From: an uncultured Pelagibacteraceae bacterium
GTDB taxonomy: Bacteria > Pseudomonadota > Alphaproteobacteria > Pelagibacterales > Pelagibacteraceae
Reading direction: 5' to 3'
NCBI GenBank assembly: GCA_902577575.1
Contig: CACGZQ010000004.1
Span: 1-64,000, forward strand
Length of the DNA: 64,000 bases
Shown here: piece after piece, positions 27,584-36,781 of the stretch
Position numbering within the stretch: position 1 is the stretch's first letter
Layout: every line of letters starts with the position of its first letter
Program-made: the position numbers and the translations under genes
Notes under the pieces: model-generated
The model's database searches: none
What the model was told of the DNA's origin: nothing
The model's input: the letters and a program-made list of their open reading frames with translations, nothing else

Positions 27584-27600
27584 GTAAATATAATAATTTA

Positions 27601-27677
27601 GCGCCCTTAGCTCAGCTGGATAGAGCATCGGTTTTCTAAACCGAGGGTCGTAGGTTCGAATCCTTCAGGGCGCGCCA
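27601..27677 (+). tRNA. tRNA-Arg (anticodon TCT)
   Basis: A full cloverleaf can be folded: acceptor GCGCCCT with AGGGCGC, D-arm GCTCAGCTGGATAGAGC, anticodon stem TCGGT/ACCGA around loop TTTCTAA with anticodon TCT at 27635-27637, and T-arm GGTTCGAATCC. CCA is encoded at 27675-27677. It reads AGA/AGG, the main arginine codons in this AT-rich genome. Confidence 0.97.
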
Positions 27678-27690
27678 ATCTATTTTAAAT

Positions 27691-28662
27691 ATGTTTAAAA
27701 ATATTCTTATAACTGGAGGAGCAGGTTACATAGGATCTCATATCGCTGAAATTTTAATAAAAGATAAAAAAAAAGTATTTTTATTAGATAATTTATCTAC
27801 TGGACATAAGAAGCTGATAAACCGCAAAACAAAATTTTTTTTTTCTGACATTAGAAAAATTAATAAAACAAGAGAAATTGTAAAAAAATATAAAATTGAC
27901 AGCATTATTCATTTAGCAGCAGCTCTATCAGTAGGAGAAAGTCAAAAAAAACCAAAAAAATACGAAAGTATTAACGTAGAAGGTACAAAAAAAATTTTAG
28001 AAGCCATAAAAACATCTAAGGTTAGAAACTTTATCTTTTCATCTACCTGCGCAGTATATCAAGACGGCTTAAGCAAAGTATCAGAAAGATCAAAACTAAA
28101 ACCAAGTAGCGTTTATGGGAAAACAAAATTAAAGGGCGAAAAAATTATAAAAAATTTTTGTAAAAAAAATAAGATTAATTATGGTATACTAAGATATTTC
28201 AATGTTGCTGGCGCTAGTCAATCAGGAAAGATTGGTCAAATAAATAAAGGAGATCAATTATTTAAGAACTTATCTGTAGAATTACAGAAAAAAAAACCAA
28301 TTTTTAAAATTTATGGTAGCGATTATGATACCGAGGATGGTACTTGCATTAGAGATTATATTCATGTCGTTGATATAGCCAATATACATTTAAAAGTTTT
28401 GAAAAAAATTTGTAATAATAAATCTATAATTTTAAATTGTGGATATTCAAGAGGAGTTTCTGTTAATGAGGTAATAGAAAGTTTCAAAAAAAATACAAAA
28501 AAAAAAATTAAGGTTAAGACAATTAAAAAAAGAAAAGGTGATATGGCGAAAATAATCTCAGATACATCAAAGTTGAAAAGATTTATTAAATGGAAACCAA
28601 AATTTAATAATTTAGATATAATAGTAAAAAGCTGTATTAATTGGGAAAATAAAAAAAATTAA
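27691..28662 (+). CDS. galE: UDP-glucose 4-epimerase
   Basis: SDR-family NAD enzyme interconverting UDP-glucose and UDP-galactose. The GGAGYIGSHIAEIL motif is at residues 8-21, DNLSTGHKKL follows the second strand, SSTCAVY carries the catalytic Ser/Thr region, YGKTK is the Tyr-x3-Lys pair, and RYFNVAGAS and DGTCIRDYIHVVDIA are the galE-specific blocks. 323 residues is normal. It likely serves surface-glycan synthesis rather than galactose use. It ends exactly where zapE begins. Confidence 0.92.
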   Translation: MFKNILITGGAGYIGSHIAEILIKDKKKVFLLDNLSTGHKKLINRKTKFFFSDIRKINKTREIVKKYKIDSIIHLAAALSVGESQKKPKKYESINVEGTKKILEAIKTSKVRNFIFSSTCAVYQDGLSKVSERSKLKPSSVYGKTKLKGEKIIKNFCKKNKINYGILRYFNVAGASQSGKIGQINKGDQLFKNLSVELQKKKPIFKIYGSDYDTEDGTCIRDYIHVVDIANIHLKVLKKICNNKSIILNCGYSRGVSVNEVIESFKKNTKKKIKVKTIKKRKGDMAKIISDTSKLKRFIKWKPKFNNLDIIVKSCINWENKKN

Positions 28663-29706
28663 ATGCCTTTAAGAGATTTTGAGGAATCGTTTGAAAAATT
28701 TTGTAAAAAAAAAAAATTTGAAATTAATAAAAAACAGTTCGAAATATTAAAATCTCTACAGAAATTTTTCTTCCAAAAAAAGAAATTAATTAACATATTT
28801 TCTAAGAAAAGTTCTAAATCGTGTTATTATTTATACGGTAAAGTAGGAGTAGGAAAAACTCTTATATTGGACCATGTTTTTCAAGAATTAGACCTTAAAA
28901 AAAAAAGATCTCATTTTAATAAATTTATGATTGAATTTCATAATTTTAGGCATAAAAAAAAAGGTATTAATCCAATTACAGCTTTTGTCAAAGATTTTAA
29001 AAAGAAATATAAACTCCTTTATTTAGATGAATTTCAAGTAACTAATATAGTAGATGCTATGATACTGGGCAAGTTATTCGAGGAAATCTTTGATGAAAAT
29101 ATAAAAGTTATACTATCCTCAAATACTAAACCAAATGAACTTTACAAAGACGGTCTTCAAAGAGATCAATTTCTACCTTTTATTAAGTTGATAGAAAAAG
29201 AATCAATACAAAAGGAATTAAAATTAAATAATGATTACAGAAAAAACGTTGATAAAAAAAAACAAAGAATTTTTTATCCATTAAACGAAAAAACACTATT
29301 TAGTATTAACCAATTATTTAGGAGATTAACTAGAGATATGGATAAGTCTGAGAAAACTTTTATCACCAAAGGTAGAAAGTTTTATATTCATAACTTTTAT
29401 AAAGGTATATCTAAATTTACGTTTGAAGAACTATGTGATAAAAATTTAGGTTCAGAAGATTACTTTAATCTAGCAAATATTTGCCATCATATTTTTATCT
29501 ACAATGTTCCATCGTTCACAGAACTAAATTCTAATCAACAACTAAGATTTATAAATTTAATAGATGTGCTCTATGATAGAAAGATTAAATTAACTTTATC
29601 TTTAGAAACTAGACTTGAAAATTTAAGTTCATCTAAAAGACATTTTGATTTTTTCAAAAGAACAATAAGTAGACTTCATGAAATGACGAAAGTAAAAAAT
29701 TATTGA
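28663..29706 (+). CDS. zapE: AFG1/ZapE-like AAA ATPase
   Basis: 347 residues. Walker A is YLYGKVGVGKT (about 53-63) and Walker B is LLYLDEFQVTNIVDA, with the conserved SSNTKPNELYKDGLQRDQFLPFI sensor block of the AFG1 family. In E. coli ZapE works at the division septum; the mitochondrial homologue handles membrane-protein turnover. In many alphaproteobacteria it lies near sdh/mdh genes, which is not the case here. The 5' part contains a 12-A run (28705-28716). No gap separates it from galE. Confidence 0.9.
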   Translation: MPLRDFEESFEKFCKKKKFEINKKQFEILKSLQKFFFQKKKLINIFSKKSSKSCYYLYGKVGVGKTLILDHVFQELDLKKKRSHFNKFMIEFHNFRHKKKGINPITAFVKDFKKKYKLLYLDEFQVTNIVDAMILGKLFEEIFDENIKVILSSNTKPNELYKDGLQRDQFLPFIKLIEKESIQKELKLNNDYRKNVDKKKQRIFYPLNEKTLFSINQLFRRLTRDMDKSEKTFITKGRKFYIHNFYKGISKFTFEELCDKNLGSEDYFNLANICHHIFIYNVPSFTELNSNQQLRFINLIDVLYDRKIKLTLSLETRLENLSSSKRHFDFFKRTISRLHEMTKVKNY

Positions 29707-29833
29707 AATTCGGTTGTAAATGATCATATTTAGTACTTTTTGAATTAGATAATCTACATATTGAGCCACATTAAATTGAAATTAAAAACAAAATAAATCA
29801 TAGTGATTGTGTTTTGAATTCATAATTCAAAAA

Positions 29834-29847
29834 TATTGTTAACAATA
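29834..29847. promoter_or_regulatory. Perfect palindrome upstream of aapJ, possible operator
   Basis: TATTGTTAACAATA is a perfect 14-base palindrome, 26 bases before the aapJ start codon and just ahead of the ribosome site (AGAGGA). A second imperfect inverted repeat, GAATTCATAATTC, lies immediately upstream. AT-rich palindromes arise by chance in this genome, so regulatory meaning is only suggested. Confidence 0.3.
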
Positions 29848-29873
29848 AAAAAACTAAAGAGGATTATAATAAT

Positions 29874-30920
29874 ATGATCAAATCAATCAAAACTTGGATT
29901 TTAGTTGGATTTGCGTCTTTGCTTTTAGTCGCTTGCGGCCAAGGCGGAGGAGGAGCTGGTTCAAAAAAATCTAAAACTTTAGAAAATACTAAGAAAGCTG
30001 GTTTTGTGAAATGTGGTGTTTCACAAGGTCTACCTGGTTTCTCTAATGCTGATGCATCAGGAAACTGGTCTGGTATTGACGTAGATGTATGTAGAGCTGT
30101 TGCTGCAGCTGTATTAGGCGATGCAGACAAAGTTAAATACACTCCGTTAAGTGCTAAAGAAAGATTTACGGCATTAACATCAGGTGAAATCGATGTACTT
30201 GCACGTAACACTACTTGGACATTATCAAGAGATGCTGACATTGGTTTAACTTTTGTTGGTGTGAACTTTTATGATGGTCAAGGTTTCATGGTAAGAAAAA
30301 ATTCTGGAATTAATTCTGTGAATGATTTCAAAAACGGTATTTCTGCTTGTACAAACACAGGTACAACTACAGAGCTTAACATGAGAGACTTCTTTAATTC
30401 TAAAAACATAAGTTACGAACCAATTGCGTTTGAAAAAGCAGACGAAGTTGTTCAAGCTTATGATGCTGGAAGATGTGATACTTACACAACAGATAAATCT
30501 GGTTTAGCAGCACAAAGAACTAAAATGTCAAACCCAGATGAGCACAAAGTATTACCTGAAACGATCTCAAAAGAACCATTAGGTCCTGTTGTAAGACAAG
30601 GGGATGCAGTATGGGAAGATATCGTAAGATGGTCTCTAAATACTATGATCGAAGCAGAAGAGTATGGTGTTAATTCATCAAACGCTTCTAGCCTAAAAGA
30701 CTCTGAGAACCCAGCTATTAAGAGATTAGTAGGTTCTGAAGGTGAATTAGGTGCAGCTTTCGGTTTAGATAATGACTGGAGCTTAAGAATTATCGAGCAA
30801 GTTGGTAACTACGGTGAAAGCTATAAAAAACACATAGCTGATACTGGAATTTTACCTAATAGAGGTCCAAATCAATTATGGACTAAAGGTGGAATTCTTT
30901 ACGTACCACCAGCAAGATAA
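29874..30920 (+). CDS. aapJ: General L-amino acid ABC transporter, binding protein
   Basis: 348 residues, family 3 (amino-acid) binding protein of the AapJ/YhdW type. The mature N-terminus VKCGVSQGLPGFSNADASGNWSGIDVDVCRAVAAAV and the end NRGPNQLWTKGGILYVPP are diagnostic. The N-terminal signal ends LLLVAC with Cys21, followed by a Gly-rich stretch, a lipoprotein signal, so it may be tethered to a membrane rather than free. It has a good ribosome site and is less AT-biased than its surroundings, suggesting high expression. A terminator-like hairpin separates it from aapQ. Confidence 0.93.
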   Translation: MIKSIKTWILVGFASLLLVACGQGGGGAGSKKSKTLENTKKAGFVKCGVSQGLPGFSNADASGNWSGIDVDVCRAVAAAVLGDADKVKYTPLSAKERFTALTSGEIDVLARNTTWTLSRDADIGLTFVGVNFYDGQGFMVRKNSGINSVNDFKNGISACTNTGTTTELNMRDFFNSKNISYEPIAFEKADEVVQAYDAGRCDTYTTDKSGLAAQRTKMSNPDEHKVLPETISKEPLGPVVRQGDAVWEDIVRWSLNTMIEAEEYGVNSSNASSLKDSENPAIKRLVGSEGELGAAFGLDNDWSLRIIEQVGNYGESYKKHIADTGILPNRGPNQLWTKGGILYVPPAR

Positions 30921-30934
30921 TTGCTGATAAAATT

Positions 30935-30968
30935 AAAAAGGGCTGGATTTATCTGGCCCTTTTTTTTA
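30935..30968 (+). terminator. Intrinsic terminator/attenuator between aapJ and aapQ
   Basis: Stem GGGCTGGA (30940-30947) pairs with TCTGGCCC (30952-30959) through two G-T pairs around a TTTA loop, extended by an A5/T5 pairing, and is followed by a run of eight or more T. It starts 15 bases after the aapJ stop. It likely limits read-through to the permease genes. Confidence 0.85.
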
Positions 30969-30979
30969 CTCTCAAAATA

Positions 30980-32155
30980 ATGATTTTTAAAAAATTCAAC
31001 ATTGAAAACAAAAAAGCGAGAGATTTAATTCCTCAAGCGATAACTATTTTAGCTTTAATCTCAGTAATTATTTATTTTGCTACTAATGCTCAAATTAACA
31101 TGGGCAATAGAGGAATATCTTTTGGATTTGGTTTTTTAAATCAAGAAGCATCATTTGATATTACATTTTCAATGATTGAATACGATGGTTCAAACTCTTA
31201 CGGGAGAGCATTTTTAGTAGGTTTACTAAATACAATTTTAGTCTCAGCAATTGGAATATTTTTTGCAACAATTATGGGAGTGATAGTAGGTATATCCAGA
31301 TTATCAGATAATTACTTAATTGCTAAAGTAGCAGAATGGTATGTAGAAATCTTTAGAAACATTCCTTTAATCTTGCAAATATTTTTCTGGTATTTTGCAG
31401 CTTTAAGAGCATTACCTTTACCTGAAAATGGTATAAGTTTTTATGATATTTCATTTTTAACAATTAAAGGTTGGTATGTTCCAAAATTTATATGGACAAA
31501 TTTTAATATTTTCCTTTTATCCGTAATGGCAGCTTTTATAGCAATTTATTTTATTAATTCTTATGCAACAAAACAAAGAGAACAATTTGGAAAACAAATA
31601 CCGACGACTATTATTTCTTTGGCAACATTAATATTAATACCATTAATCACATTTCTTTTTCTTGGAGTATCGCTTTCATTTGAATACCCTGTTTTAAAAC
31701 AACTTTCCCCAACAGTATTTACTTATGCAGGCGGTGTAAGCATTATACCAGAGCTAATAGCATTAGCTTTAGCTTTATCAATGTACACGGCAACATTCAT
31801 TGCAGAAAATGTAAGAGCTGGAATCTTGGGCGTTGGTAAAGGTCAAAAAGAAGCTGCAGCAAGTATAGGATTAAATAAAAATCAAATTTTAAAACTTGTA
31901 GTGATGCCTCAAGCATTGAGAATAATTATTCCACCAACTACAAATCAGTATTTAAATCTAACAAAAAATTCATCATTGGCGGCCGCTATTGCTTATCCAG
32001 ATATTGTATTAGTTTTTGCGGGAACTGCTTTAATGCAAACGGGTAGGGCTATTGAAATAATTTCAATAACTATGCTTACTTATTTAACTTTAAGTATTTC
32101 AATTTCAATATTCATGAATTGGTATAATAAAAAAATGGCAATAAAGGAAAAATAA
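30980..32155 (+). CDS. aapQ: General L-amino acid ABC transporter permease AapQ
   Basis: 391 residues, long form typical of AapQ, with about eight spans. The HAAT-family blocks WYVEIFRNIPLILQIFFWYF and the EAA loop KGQKEAAASIGLNKNQILKLVVMPQALRI (about residues 290-318) are clear. It starts after the aapJ terminator and overlaps aapM by 1 base. It forms the heteromeric membrane channel with AapM. Confidence 0.93.
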   Translation: MIFKKFNIENKKARDLIPQAITILALISVIIYFATNAQINMGNRGISFGFGFLNQEASFDITFSMIEYDGSNSYGRAFLVGLLNTILVSAIGIFFATIMGVIVGISRLSDNYLIAKVAEWYVEIFRNIPLILQIFFWYFAALRALPLPENGISFYDISFLTIKGWYVPKFIWTNFNIFLLSVMAAFIAIYFINSYATKQREQFGKQIPTTIISLATLILIPLITFLFLGVSLSFEYPVLKQLSPTVFTYAGGVSIIPELIALALALSMYTATFIAENVRAGILGVGKGQKEAAASIGLNKNQILKLVVMPQALRIIIPPTTNQYLNLTKNSSLAAAIAYPDIVLVFAGTALMQTGRAIEIISITMLTYLTLSISISIFMNWYNKKMAIKEK

Positions 32156-33408
32156 TGAATTTAATTGCAAAACCTTCAAAAGATAATATTAAAACTTATG
32201 TTCCTATAGGTTTATTTCTTGTTTCTTTAAGTTTTTTAGATGTTTTTGTTAATGCCTTTTTTAACTTTAATCTAATGGGCTTTTTACCTTCTCAATTAAG
32301 CTATTTTTTACCATTGATATTAGGTTATATTGGATTTTACCTTATCAGAATTGAATTTAGCGGTGTTCGTTCCTTGGATATTTTAAATAAAAACATAAAT
32401 TCAAATAATTTTAATGCTTTATTAACACTTTTCACAATATTTATTATTATAAAATCAATTCCTCCAATGCTGGATTGGTTTATTTTAGAGGCTAATTTTG
32501 TAGGTAATTCAAAAGATGATTGTACAGGTGATGGGGCTTGTTGGGTTTTCATAAAAGTTTGGTTCAATAGGTTTATGTATGGTCTTTATCCTGACGCAGA
32601 ACAATGGAGAATAAATACAGCTTTTTTAATCTTATTTGCTGTTGTAGGAGTTTCATTTTTCGTATCCGAAAAACTTAAAAAATACTTTATTTTATTCTTA
32701 GTTTTTGTTTTTCCATTCTTAGGAATTAAACTTATTTCAGGTGGAAGTTTTGGACTTGAGTACGTTGAAAGTGCAGCTTGGGGAGGTCTTTCATTAACTT
32801 TCATTATTTCTGCTTTTGCAATACTTTTCTGTTTTCCGATTGGAGTAATTTTAGCTTTAGGCAGAAGATCTTCTTTGCCAGCAATTAAATACATTTCTAT
32901 TGGTTTTATAGAACTATGGAGAGGAGTCCCCCTTATCACAGTTTTATTTATGTCAGCCGTAATGTTTCCAATGTTTCTGCCAGATGGAACTTTCATTGAT
33001 AAATTAATTAGAGTTTTAATAGCGATTACATTGTTTGAAGCTGCTTATATGGCTGAAGTTGTTAGAGGAGGACTTCAAGCATTACCTAAAGGTCAATATG
33101 AAGCTGCTAAGTCTCTTGGAATGGGATATTGGAGAATGAACGCTCTTATTATATTGCCTCAAGCGCTTAAATTAGTGATACCTGGAATAGCAAACACTCT
33201 TTTGGCGCTTGTAAAAGATACTCCATTAATTTTCGTTGTAGGGTTGATGGAATTAGCAGGTATGATAGGTTTAGCAAAAACTAATCCTAAATGGCTTGGA
33301 ATGGCAATGGAGGGCTATGTTTTTGCAGGTTTAGTTTTTTGGATAATATGTTATGCAATGAGTAGATACAGTCAAAATTTAGAGAAAAAGTTAAGTACAG
33401 AAAGATAA
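32155..33408 (+). CDS. aapM: General L-amino acid ABC transporter permease AapM
   Basis: 417 residues with about eight or more spans. The C-terminal half has [22 protein letters not shown] and the EAA loop [25 protein letters not shown] periplasmic loop holds a [10 protein letters not shown] segment with two cysteines, typical of AapM. It pairs with AapQ and is followed by the ATPase gene 2 bases later. Confidence 0.93.
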   Translation: MNLIAKPSKDNIKTYVPIGLFLVSLSFLDVFVNAFFNFNLMGFLPSQLSYFLPLILGYIGFYLIRIEFSGVRSLDILNKNINSNNFNALLTLFTIFIIIKSIPPMLDWFILEANFVGNSKDDCTGDGACWVFIKVWFNRFMYGLYPDAEQWRINTAFLILFAVVGVSFFVSEKLKKYFILFLVFVFPFLGIKLISGGSFGLEYVESAAWGGLSLTFIISAFAILFCFPIGVILALGRRSSLPAIKYISIGFIELWRGVPLITVLFMSAVMFPMFLPDGTFIDKLIRVLIAITLFEAAYMAEVVRGGLQALPKGQYEAAKSLGMGYWRMNALIILPQALKLVIPGIANTLLALVKDTPLIFVVGLMELAGMIGLAKTNPKWLGMAMEGYVFAGLVFWIICYAMSRYSQNLEKKLSTER

Positions 33409-33410
33409 TA

Positions 33411-34142
33411 ATGACGAAAATAATTGAACTTAAAAATGTAAATAAATGGTTTGATAAGTTTCAAGTTCTAAAAGATATTGATCTTGAAGTAGCTCCACAA
33501 GAAAAAATTGTAATATGTGGACCGTCTGGATCAGGAAAGTCAACGTTAATTAGATGCATAAATAGATTAGAAGAACATCAAGAAGGAAATATTATTGTTG
33601 ACGGTACAGAACTTGCTGAAAATACAAAAAATATTGAAAAAATAAGAGCCGAAGTTGGAATGGTATTTCAGCAGTTTAACTTATTCCCTCACTTATCTAT
33701 ACTAGACAATTGTTCATTAGCACCTATCTGGGTAAAAAAACTTCCAAAAAAACAAGCTGAAGAAATTGCAATGAGTAATTTAAAAAGAGTGCAAATTGAT
33801 GATCAAGCTTTAAAATTTCCAGGACAACTTTCAGGCGGTCAACAGCAACGTGCAGCTATAGCGAGAGCTTTATGTATGGAACCAAAAATAATGTTGTTTG
33901 ATGAACCAACCTCAGCACTTGATCCTGAAATGATTAAAGAGGTTTTAGATGTGATGGTCGATCTAGCAAAAGGCGGAATGACAATGATAGTTGTTACACA
34001 CGAAATGGGTTTTGCAAAAGAAGTTGCAGATTACATGATTTTCATGGACGAAGGGAAGATAGTTGAAAGAGCTAAAACAAAAGAATTTTTCGAAAATCCT
34101 AAATCTGAAAGAACAAAGCTTTTTTTAAGTCAGATACTATAA
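33411..34142 (+). CDS. aapP: General L-amino acid ABC transporter ATPase
   Basis: 243 residues. Walker [10 protein letters not shown] (about 38-46), Q-loop [13 protein letters not shown], signature [15 protein letters not shown], Walker [16 protein letters not shown] and switch histidine [13 protein letters not shown] are all canonical, as in GlnQ/AapP. It drives the AapQM channel. Its end overlaps the convergent cysK-like gene by 6 bases. Confidence 0.95.
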   Translation: MTKIIELKNVNKWFDKFQVLKDIDLEVAPQEKIVICGPSGSGKSTLIRCINRLEEHQEGNIIVDGTELAENTKNIEKIRAEVGMVFQQFNLFPHLSILDNCSLAPIWVKKLPKKQAEEIAMSNLKRVQIDDQALKFPGQLSGGQQQRAAIARALCMEPKIMLFDEPTSALDPEMIKEVLDVMVDLAKGGMTMIVVTHEMGFAKEVADYMIFMDEGKIVERAKTKEFFENPKSERTKLFLSQIL

Positions 34143-35132
34143 CCACTTGGGTATTGGTAAATTTTTACTCTTCAAAAATTCTTTATTAAAAATTTTACTA
34201 GCATACCTTTTTCCATTATCACAAAGTATCGTTACGATGGTTTTTCCAGGCCCCATTTTTTTTGCTAGTTTAATAGCTCCAGCTATATTTATACCTGATG
34301 AACCCCCTAAAATAATTCTTTGATTTTCTATCAGTTCATAAACAATCTTTAAAGCCTCTACATCATTCGTTTGAAAAGCTTCATCTATTAAAGCTTTATC
34401 AAAATTTTTAGTAATTCTTGCTGTTCCAATACCCTCTGTTATTGAATTTCCCGTGCTTTCAAGCTTATTATTTTTTACGTAGGAATAAAGAGATGAACCT
34501 AATGGATCAGATAGAGCAATTTGAATATTTTTGTTTTTATCCTTAAGACCTATAGATACACCAGAAATTGTTCCTCCTGTGCCTGCAGCACAAGCAAAAC
34601 CATCAATAGTACCCGCTGTTTGATTCCATATTTCTTCAGCAGTTGTCTTTACATGGGCCTCAGTATTAATAATGTTATCAAATTGATTTGCCCAATAGAC
34701 TCCTTTTTTACTTTTTTTATTTAAATCCTCCGCTATTTGTTTAGATTGTTTTATATAGTTTTTTGGATTTGAATATGGAACAGCATCAACTTCTATTAAT
34801 TCTGCTCCAAGTTTTTTAAGGGTTTCTTTTTTTTCGATAGATTGTGTATTTGGTATCACAATTTTTAAATTTATATCATATTCCTTACAAACTATCGCTA
34901 GACCAATTCCAGTATTTCCAGCTGTACCCTCAACGATTGTACCACCTTTATCTATAAGTTTTCTTTTGATAGCATCTTTAACGATAAATAGAGCAGCTCT
35001 ATCTTTTACAGACTCCCCTGGATTAAAATACTCGGCTTTTCCATAAATATTACAGCCGGTCAATTCTGATGCTTGTTTTAGTCTTACTAATGGTGTATTT
35101 CCGATTTTAGATATATTAGAATTAGTTTCCAT
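34137..35132 (-). CDS. cysK: Cysteine synthase-family PLP enzyme
   Basis: 331 residues of the fold-type II cysteine synthase/CBS family. The PLP lysine is K43 in [12 protein letters not shown], the substrate loop is [12 protein letters not shown] (TAGNTG where TSGNTG is commoner), the phosphate pocket is [11 protein letters not shown], and [12 protein letters not shown] lies near the end. The likely reaction is O-acetylserine plus sulfide to cysteine. Because the loop differs and the length is a little over CysK, a related beta-replacement activity cannot be excluded. Its start is only 12 bases from the divergent gene at 35145. Confidence 0.85.
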   Translation of the reverse strand: METNSNISKIGNTPLVRLKQASELTGCNIYGKAEYFNPGESVKDRAALFIVKDAIKRKLIDKGGTIVEGTAGNTGIGLAIVCKEYDINLKIVIPNTQSIEKKETLKKLGAELIEVDAVPYSNPKNYIKQSKQIAEDLNKKSKKGVYWANQFDNIINTEAHVKTTAEEIWNQTAGTIDGFACAAGTGGTISGVSIGLKDKNKNIQIALSDPLGSSLYSYVKNNKLESTGNSITEGIGTARITKNFDKALIDEAFQTNDVEALKIVYELIENQRIILGGSSGINIAGAIKLAKKMGPGKTIVTILCDNGKRYASKIFNKEFLKSKNLPIPKWL

Positions 35133-35144
35133 ATCATTAAATAT

Positions 35145-35828
35145 ATGAAAAAATTTTTATTTTCAATTACTTTAATATTCTTAATAATTAAAGAAATTCA
35201 TGCTCATATTGATCATTATAAAAATTATAATTATTTAGAGTATGAATTGTTTAGAAACAATAAATCAATCGGTTATCATATTTATAAATTTACAAGAAAT
35301 AAAAGTGACTTAGTTATAGATAATGAAGTTAGTTTTAAAATAACTAAGCTAGGTGTAAATCTTTATAAATATTATGCAAAAGGTGTTGAAAAGTATAAAA
35401 ATGGTGTCTTTTCAAGCTTCAATTCTGAAACAAATCAAAATAAGAAAAACAAATACGTTAATATTGAAGTTGATCCAGTTGATAAAAATTTAATTATTGA
35501 TGGTTCATCTTTTAAAGGAAAAGTAAATAAAGATATTATTATTGGAACCTGGTGGAATCACGAAATAGTCCAAAGGAAAGCACAAATTAGTGCAGTATCT
35601 GGCAGAGTTATTGAACAGAATGTTGAATTTAAAGGAAAAGAAGACGTAAAAATAGGTGATAAAGTATATAAAACTTTACGATTTAATTTTAGTTCTTCTG
35701 ATCCTAATTTATCAAAAGATAAAAAGTTAAATACAGATATTTGGTACGAAGAAGGTACCTTTCTTTGGGTAAAAGCAGCATTCGATAAAACTGGTTATTG
35801 GGAGTACAGACTTAAAAAAGCAAAATAA
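35145..35828 (+). CDS. Exported protein, DUF3108/DUF6134-like
   Basis: 227 residues with a signal peptide (residues 1-20, cleavage after IHA). The mature part is mostly beta-strand: LEYELFRNNKSIGYHIYKF at the start, a GTWWNHEIVQRKAQISAVSGRV core, and a DIWYEEGTFLWVKAAFDKTGYWEYRL end. This layout resembles small exported beta-rich proteins of the DUF3108/DUF6134 kind, whose role is not known. It stands alone, divergent from cysK with almost no intergenic space. Confidence 0.6.
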   Translation: MKKFLFSITLIFLIIKEIHAHIDHYKNYNYLEYELFRNNKSIGYHIYKFTRNKSDLVIDNEVSFKITKLGVNLYKYYAKGVEKYKNGVFSSFNSETNQNKKNKYVNIEVDPVDKNLIIDGSSFKGKVNKDIIIGTWWNHEIVQRKAQISAVSGRVIEQNVEFKGKEDVKIGDKVYKTLRFNFSSSDPNLSKDKKLNTDIWYEEGTFLWVKAAFDKTGYWEYRLKKAK

Positions 35829-35971
35829 TTAAGATTTGACACTTTATTTTTTAGCTTTAGTCAATACCTAAAATACGATTTTTAAGCATTTCTGACCCCC
35901 AAAAAAAAATAATTATTGGTATTGCTAAAAAGTTCATTTTGAGGTTTTATTATCTAAATTTAGGGAGTTCT

Positions 35972-36337
35972 ATGGAAGAAAATTTCAATGTTCACTTAGG
36001 CAAAAAGCTAAGAATGAGAAGATTATCTTTAGGTTTAACTCAAACAAAAGTCGCACAAGCAATAAATGTTACATTCCAACAAATTCAAAAATATGAAAAA
36101 GGTACAAATGGCGTGAGCTCTAATAGACTAATGCAATTATCTCAATTTCTAAAAGTTCCAATAATTTATTTTTTTGAGGATTATAAAGAATTTAAAGATA
36201 TTAATTCAAGTGAAAATACTAATGAAGACTTAAACTATTCATTTTTAAGTCGAACTTTTTCCTCATTATCTAGAACTCAAAAAGATAAAATATTACAGAT
36301 TTTAAGCAATACCTCAAAATTTGAAAAGGCTGTTTAG
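35972..36337 (+). CDS. XRE-family helix-turn-helix regulator
   Basis: 121 residues. The HTH spans about residues 8-62 (LGKKLRMRRLSLGLTQTKVA followed by INVTFQQIQKYEKGTNGV), as in Cro/CI-type repressors, and a short Ser/Asn-rich linker and C-terminal helix follow. The start at 35972 is preferred over the in-frame TTG at 35939 because GGGAG (35963-35967) lies 4 bases ahead. Similar single-HTH regulators are common and conserved in alphaproteobacteria. Its target is unknown. Its stop is one base from the end of tRNA-Asn on the other strand. Confidence 0.85.
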   Translation: MEENFNVHLGKKLRMRRLSLGLTQTKVAQAINVTFQQIQKYEKGTNGVSSNRLMQLSQFLKVPIIYFFEDYKEFKDINSSENTNEDLNYSFLSRTFSSLSRTQKDKILQILSNTSKFEKAV

Positions 36338-36338
36338 T

Positions 36339-36414
36339 TGGCTCCTCGGGCAGGACTCGAACCTGCGACCAATTGATTAACAGTCAACTGCTCTACCAAC
36401 TGAGCTACCGAGGA
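36339..36414 (-). tRNA. tRNA-Asn (anticodon GTT)
   Basis: On the minus strand: acceptor TCCTCGG with CCGAGGA, D-arm GCTCAGTTGGTAGAGC, anticodon stem TTGAC... with loop CTGTTAA giving GTT (complement at 36379-36381), T-arm GGTTCGAGTCC. CCA is encoded at the 3' end (36339-36341). Confidence 0.96.
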
Positions 36415-36462
36415 ATATAAGCGAACATACTTTTTTTAGTTATATAAAACAACCAGTTTTTT

Positions 36463-36536
36463 TGGAGGCCACGCCCAGAATCGAACTGGGATAAAAGGAT
36501 TTGCAATCCTCTGCGTAACCATTCCGCCACGTGGCC
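36463..36536 (-). tRNA. tRNA-Cys (anticodon GCA)
   Basis: On the minus strand: acceptor GGCCACG with CGTGGCC, anticodon loop TTGCAAA giving GCA inside stem GGATT/AATCC, T-arm AGTTCGATTCT, and encoded CCA. The 5' acceptor end (36525-36536 on the plus strand) is partly repeated at 40286-40297, beyond the next two genes. Confidence 0.96.
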
Positions 36537-36781
36537 GTAAAATTATACTTAAGTAATTTTTCAATTATATTTTTTAACTTCTTATTTTTACTATATTTAA
36601 TTAAATAAAAATACAAAGTTTAAATAAATTTTTTAAATGTAAATCAACCAAAAAATCAGATTTTAAGCTAATTTACATAAAATAGATTTTGTTAAATAAG
36701 CTATGTAACACTAATTATAATGCTTTTTTTATGTAATTTTTATTGATAAATAAAATATAGACACATTTATTCTAATTTATA
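36537..36781. other. AT-rich gene-free stretch between tRNA-Cys and the glycosyltransferase fusion
   Basis: About 245 bases, the longest gene-free stretch in the window, almost entirely A and T. It must hold the promoters for tRNA-Cys (leftward) and for the gene at 36782 (rightward). No convincing hairpin, conserved box or ORF was seen. Confidence 0.6.

Noticed and set aside
32586-32996. 136-aa ORF on the minus strand inside aapM
   Set aside because: It is wholly antisense to a well-recognised permease, has no family features, and reflects the codon bias of the opposite strand.
35836-35865. TTGACA and an inverted GTCAA as a promoter or operator for the XRE gene
   Set aside because: No -10 box at proper spacing; the short inverted repeat is too weak for a call in AT-rich DNA.
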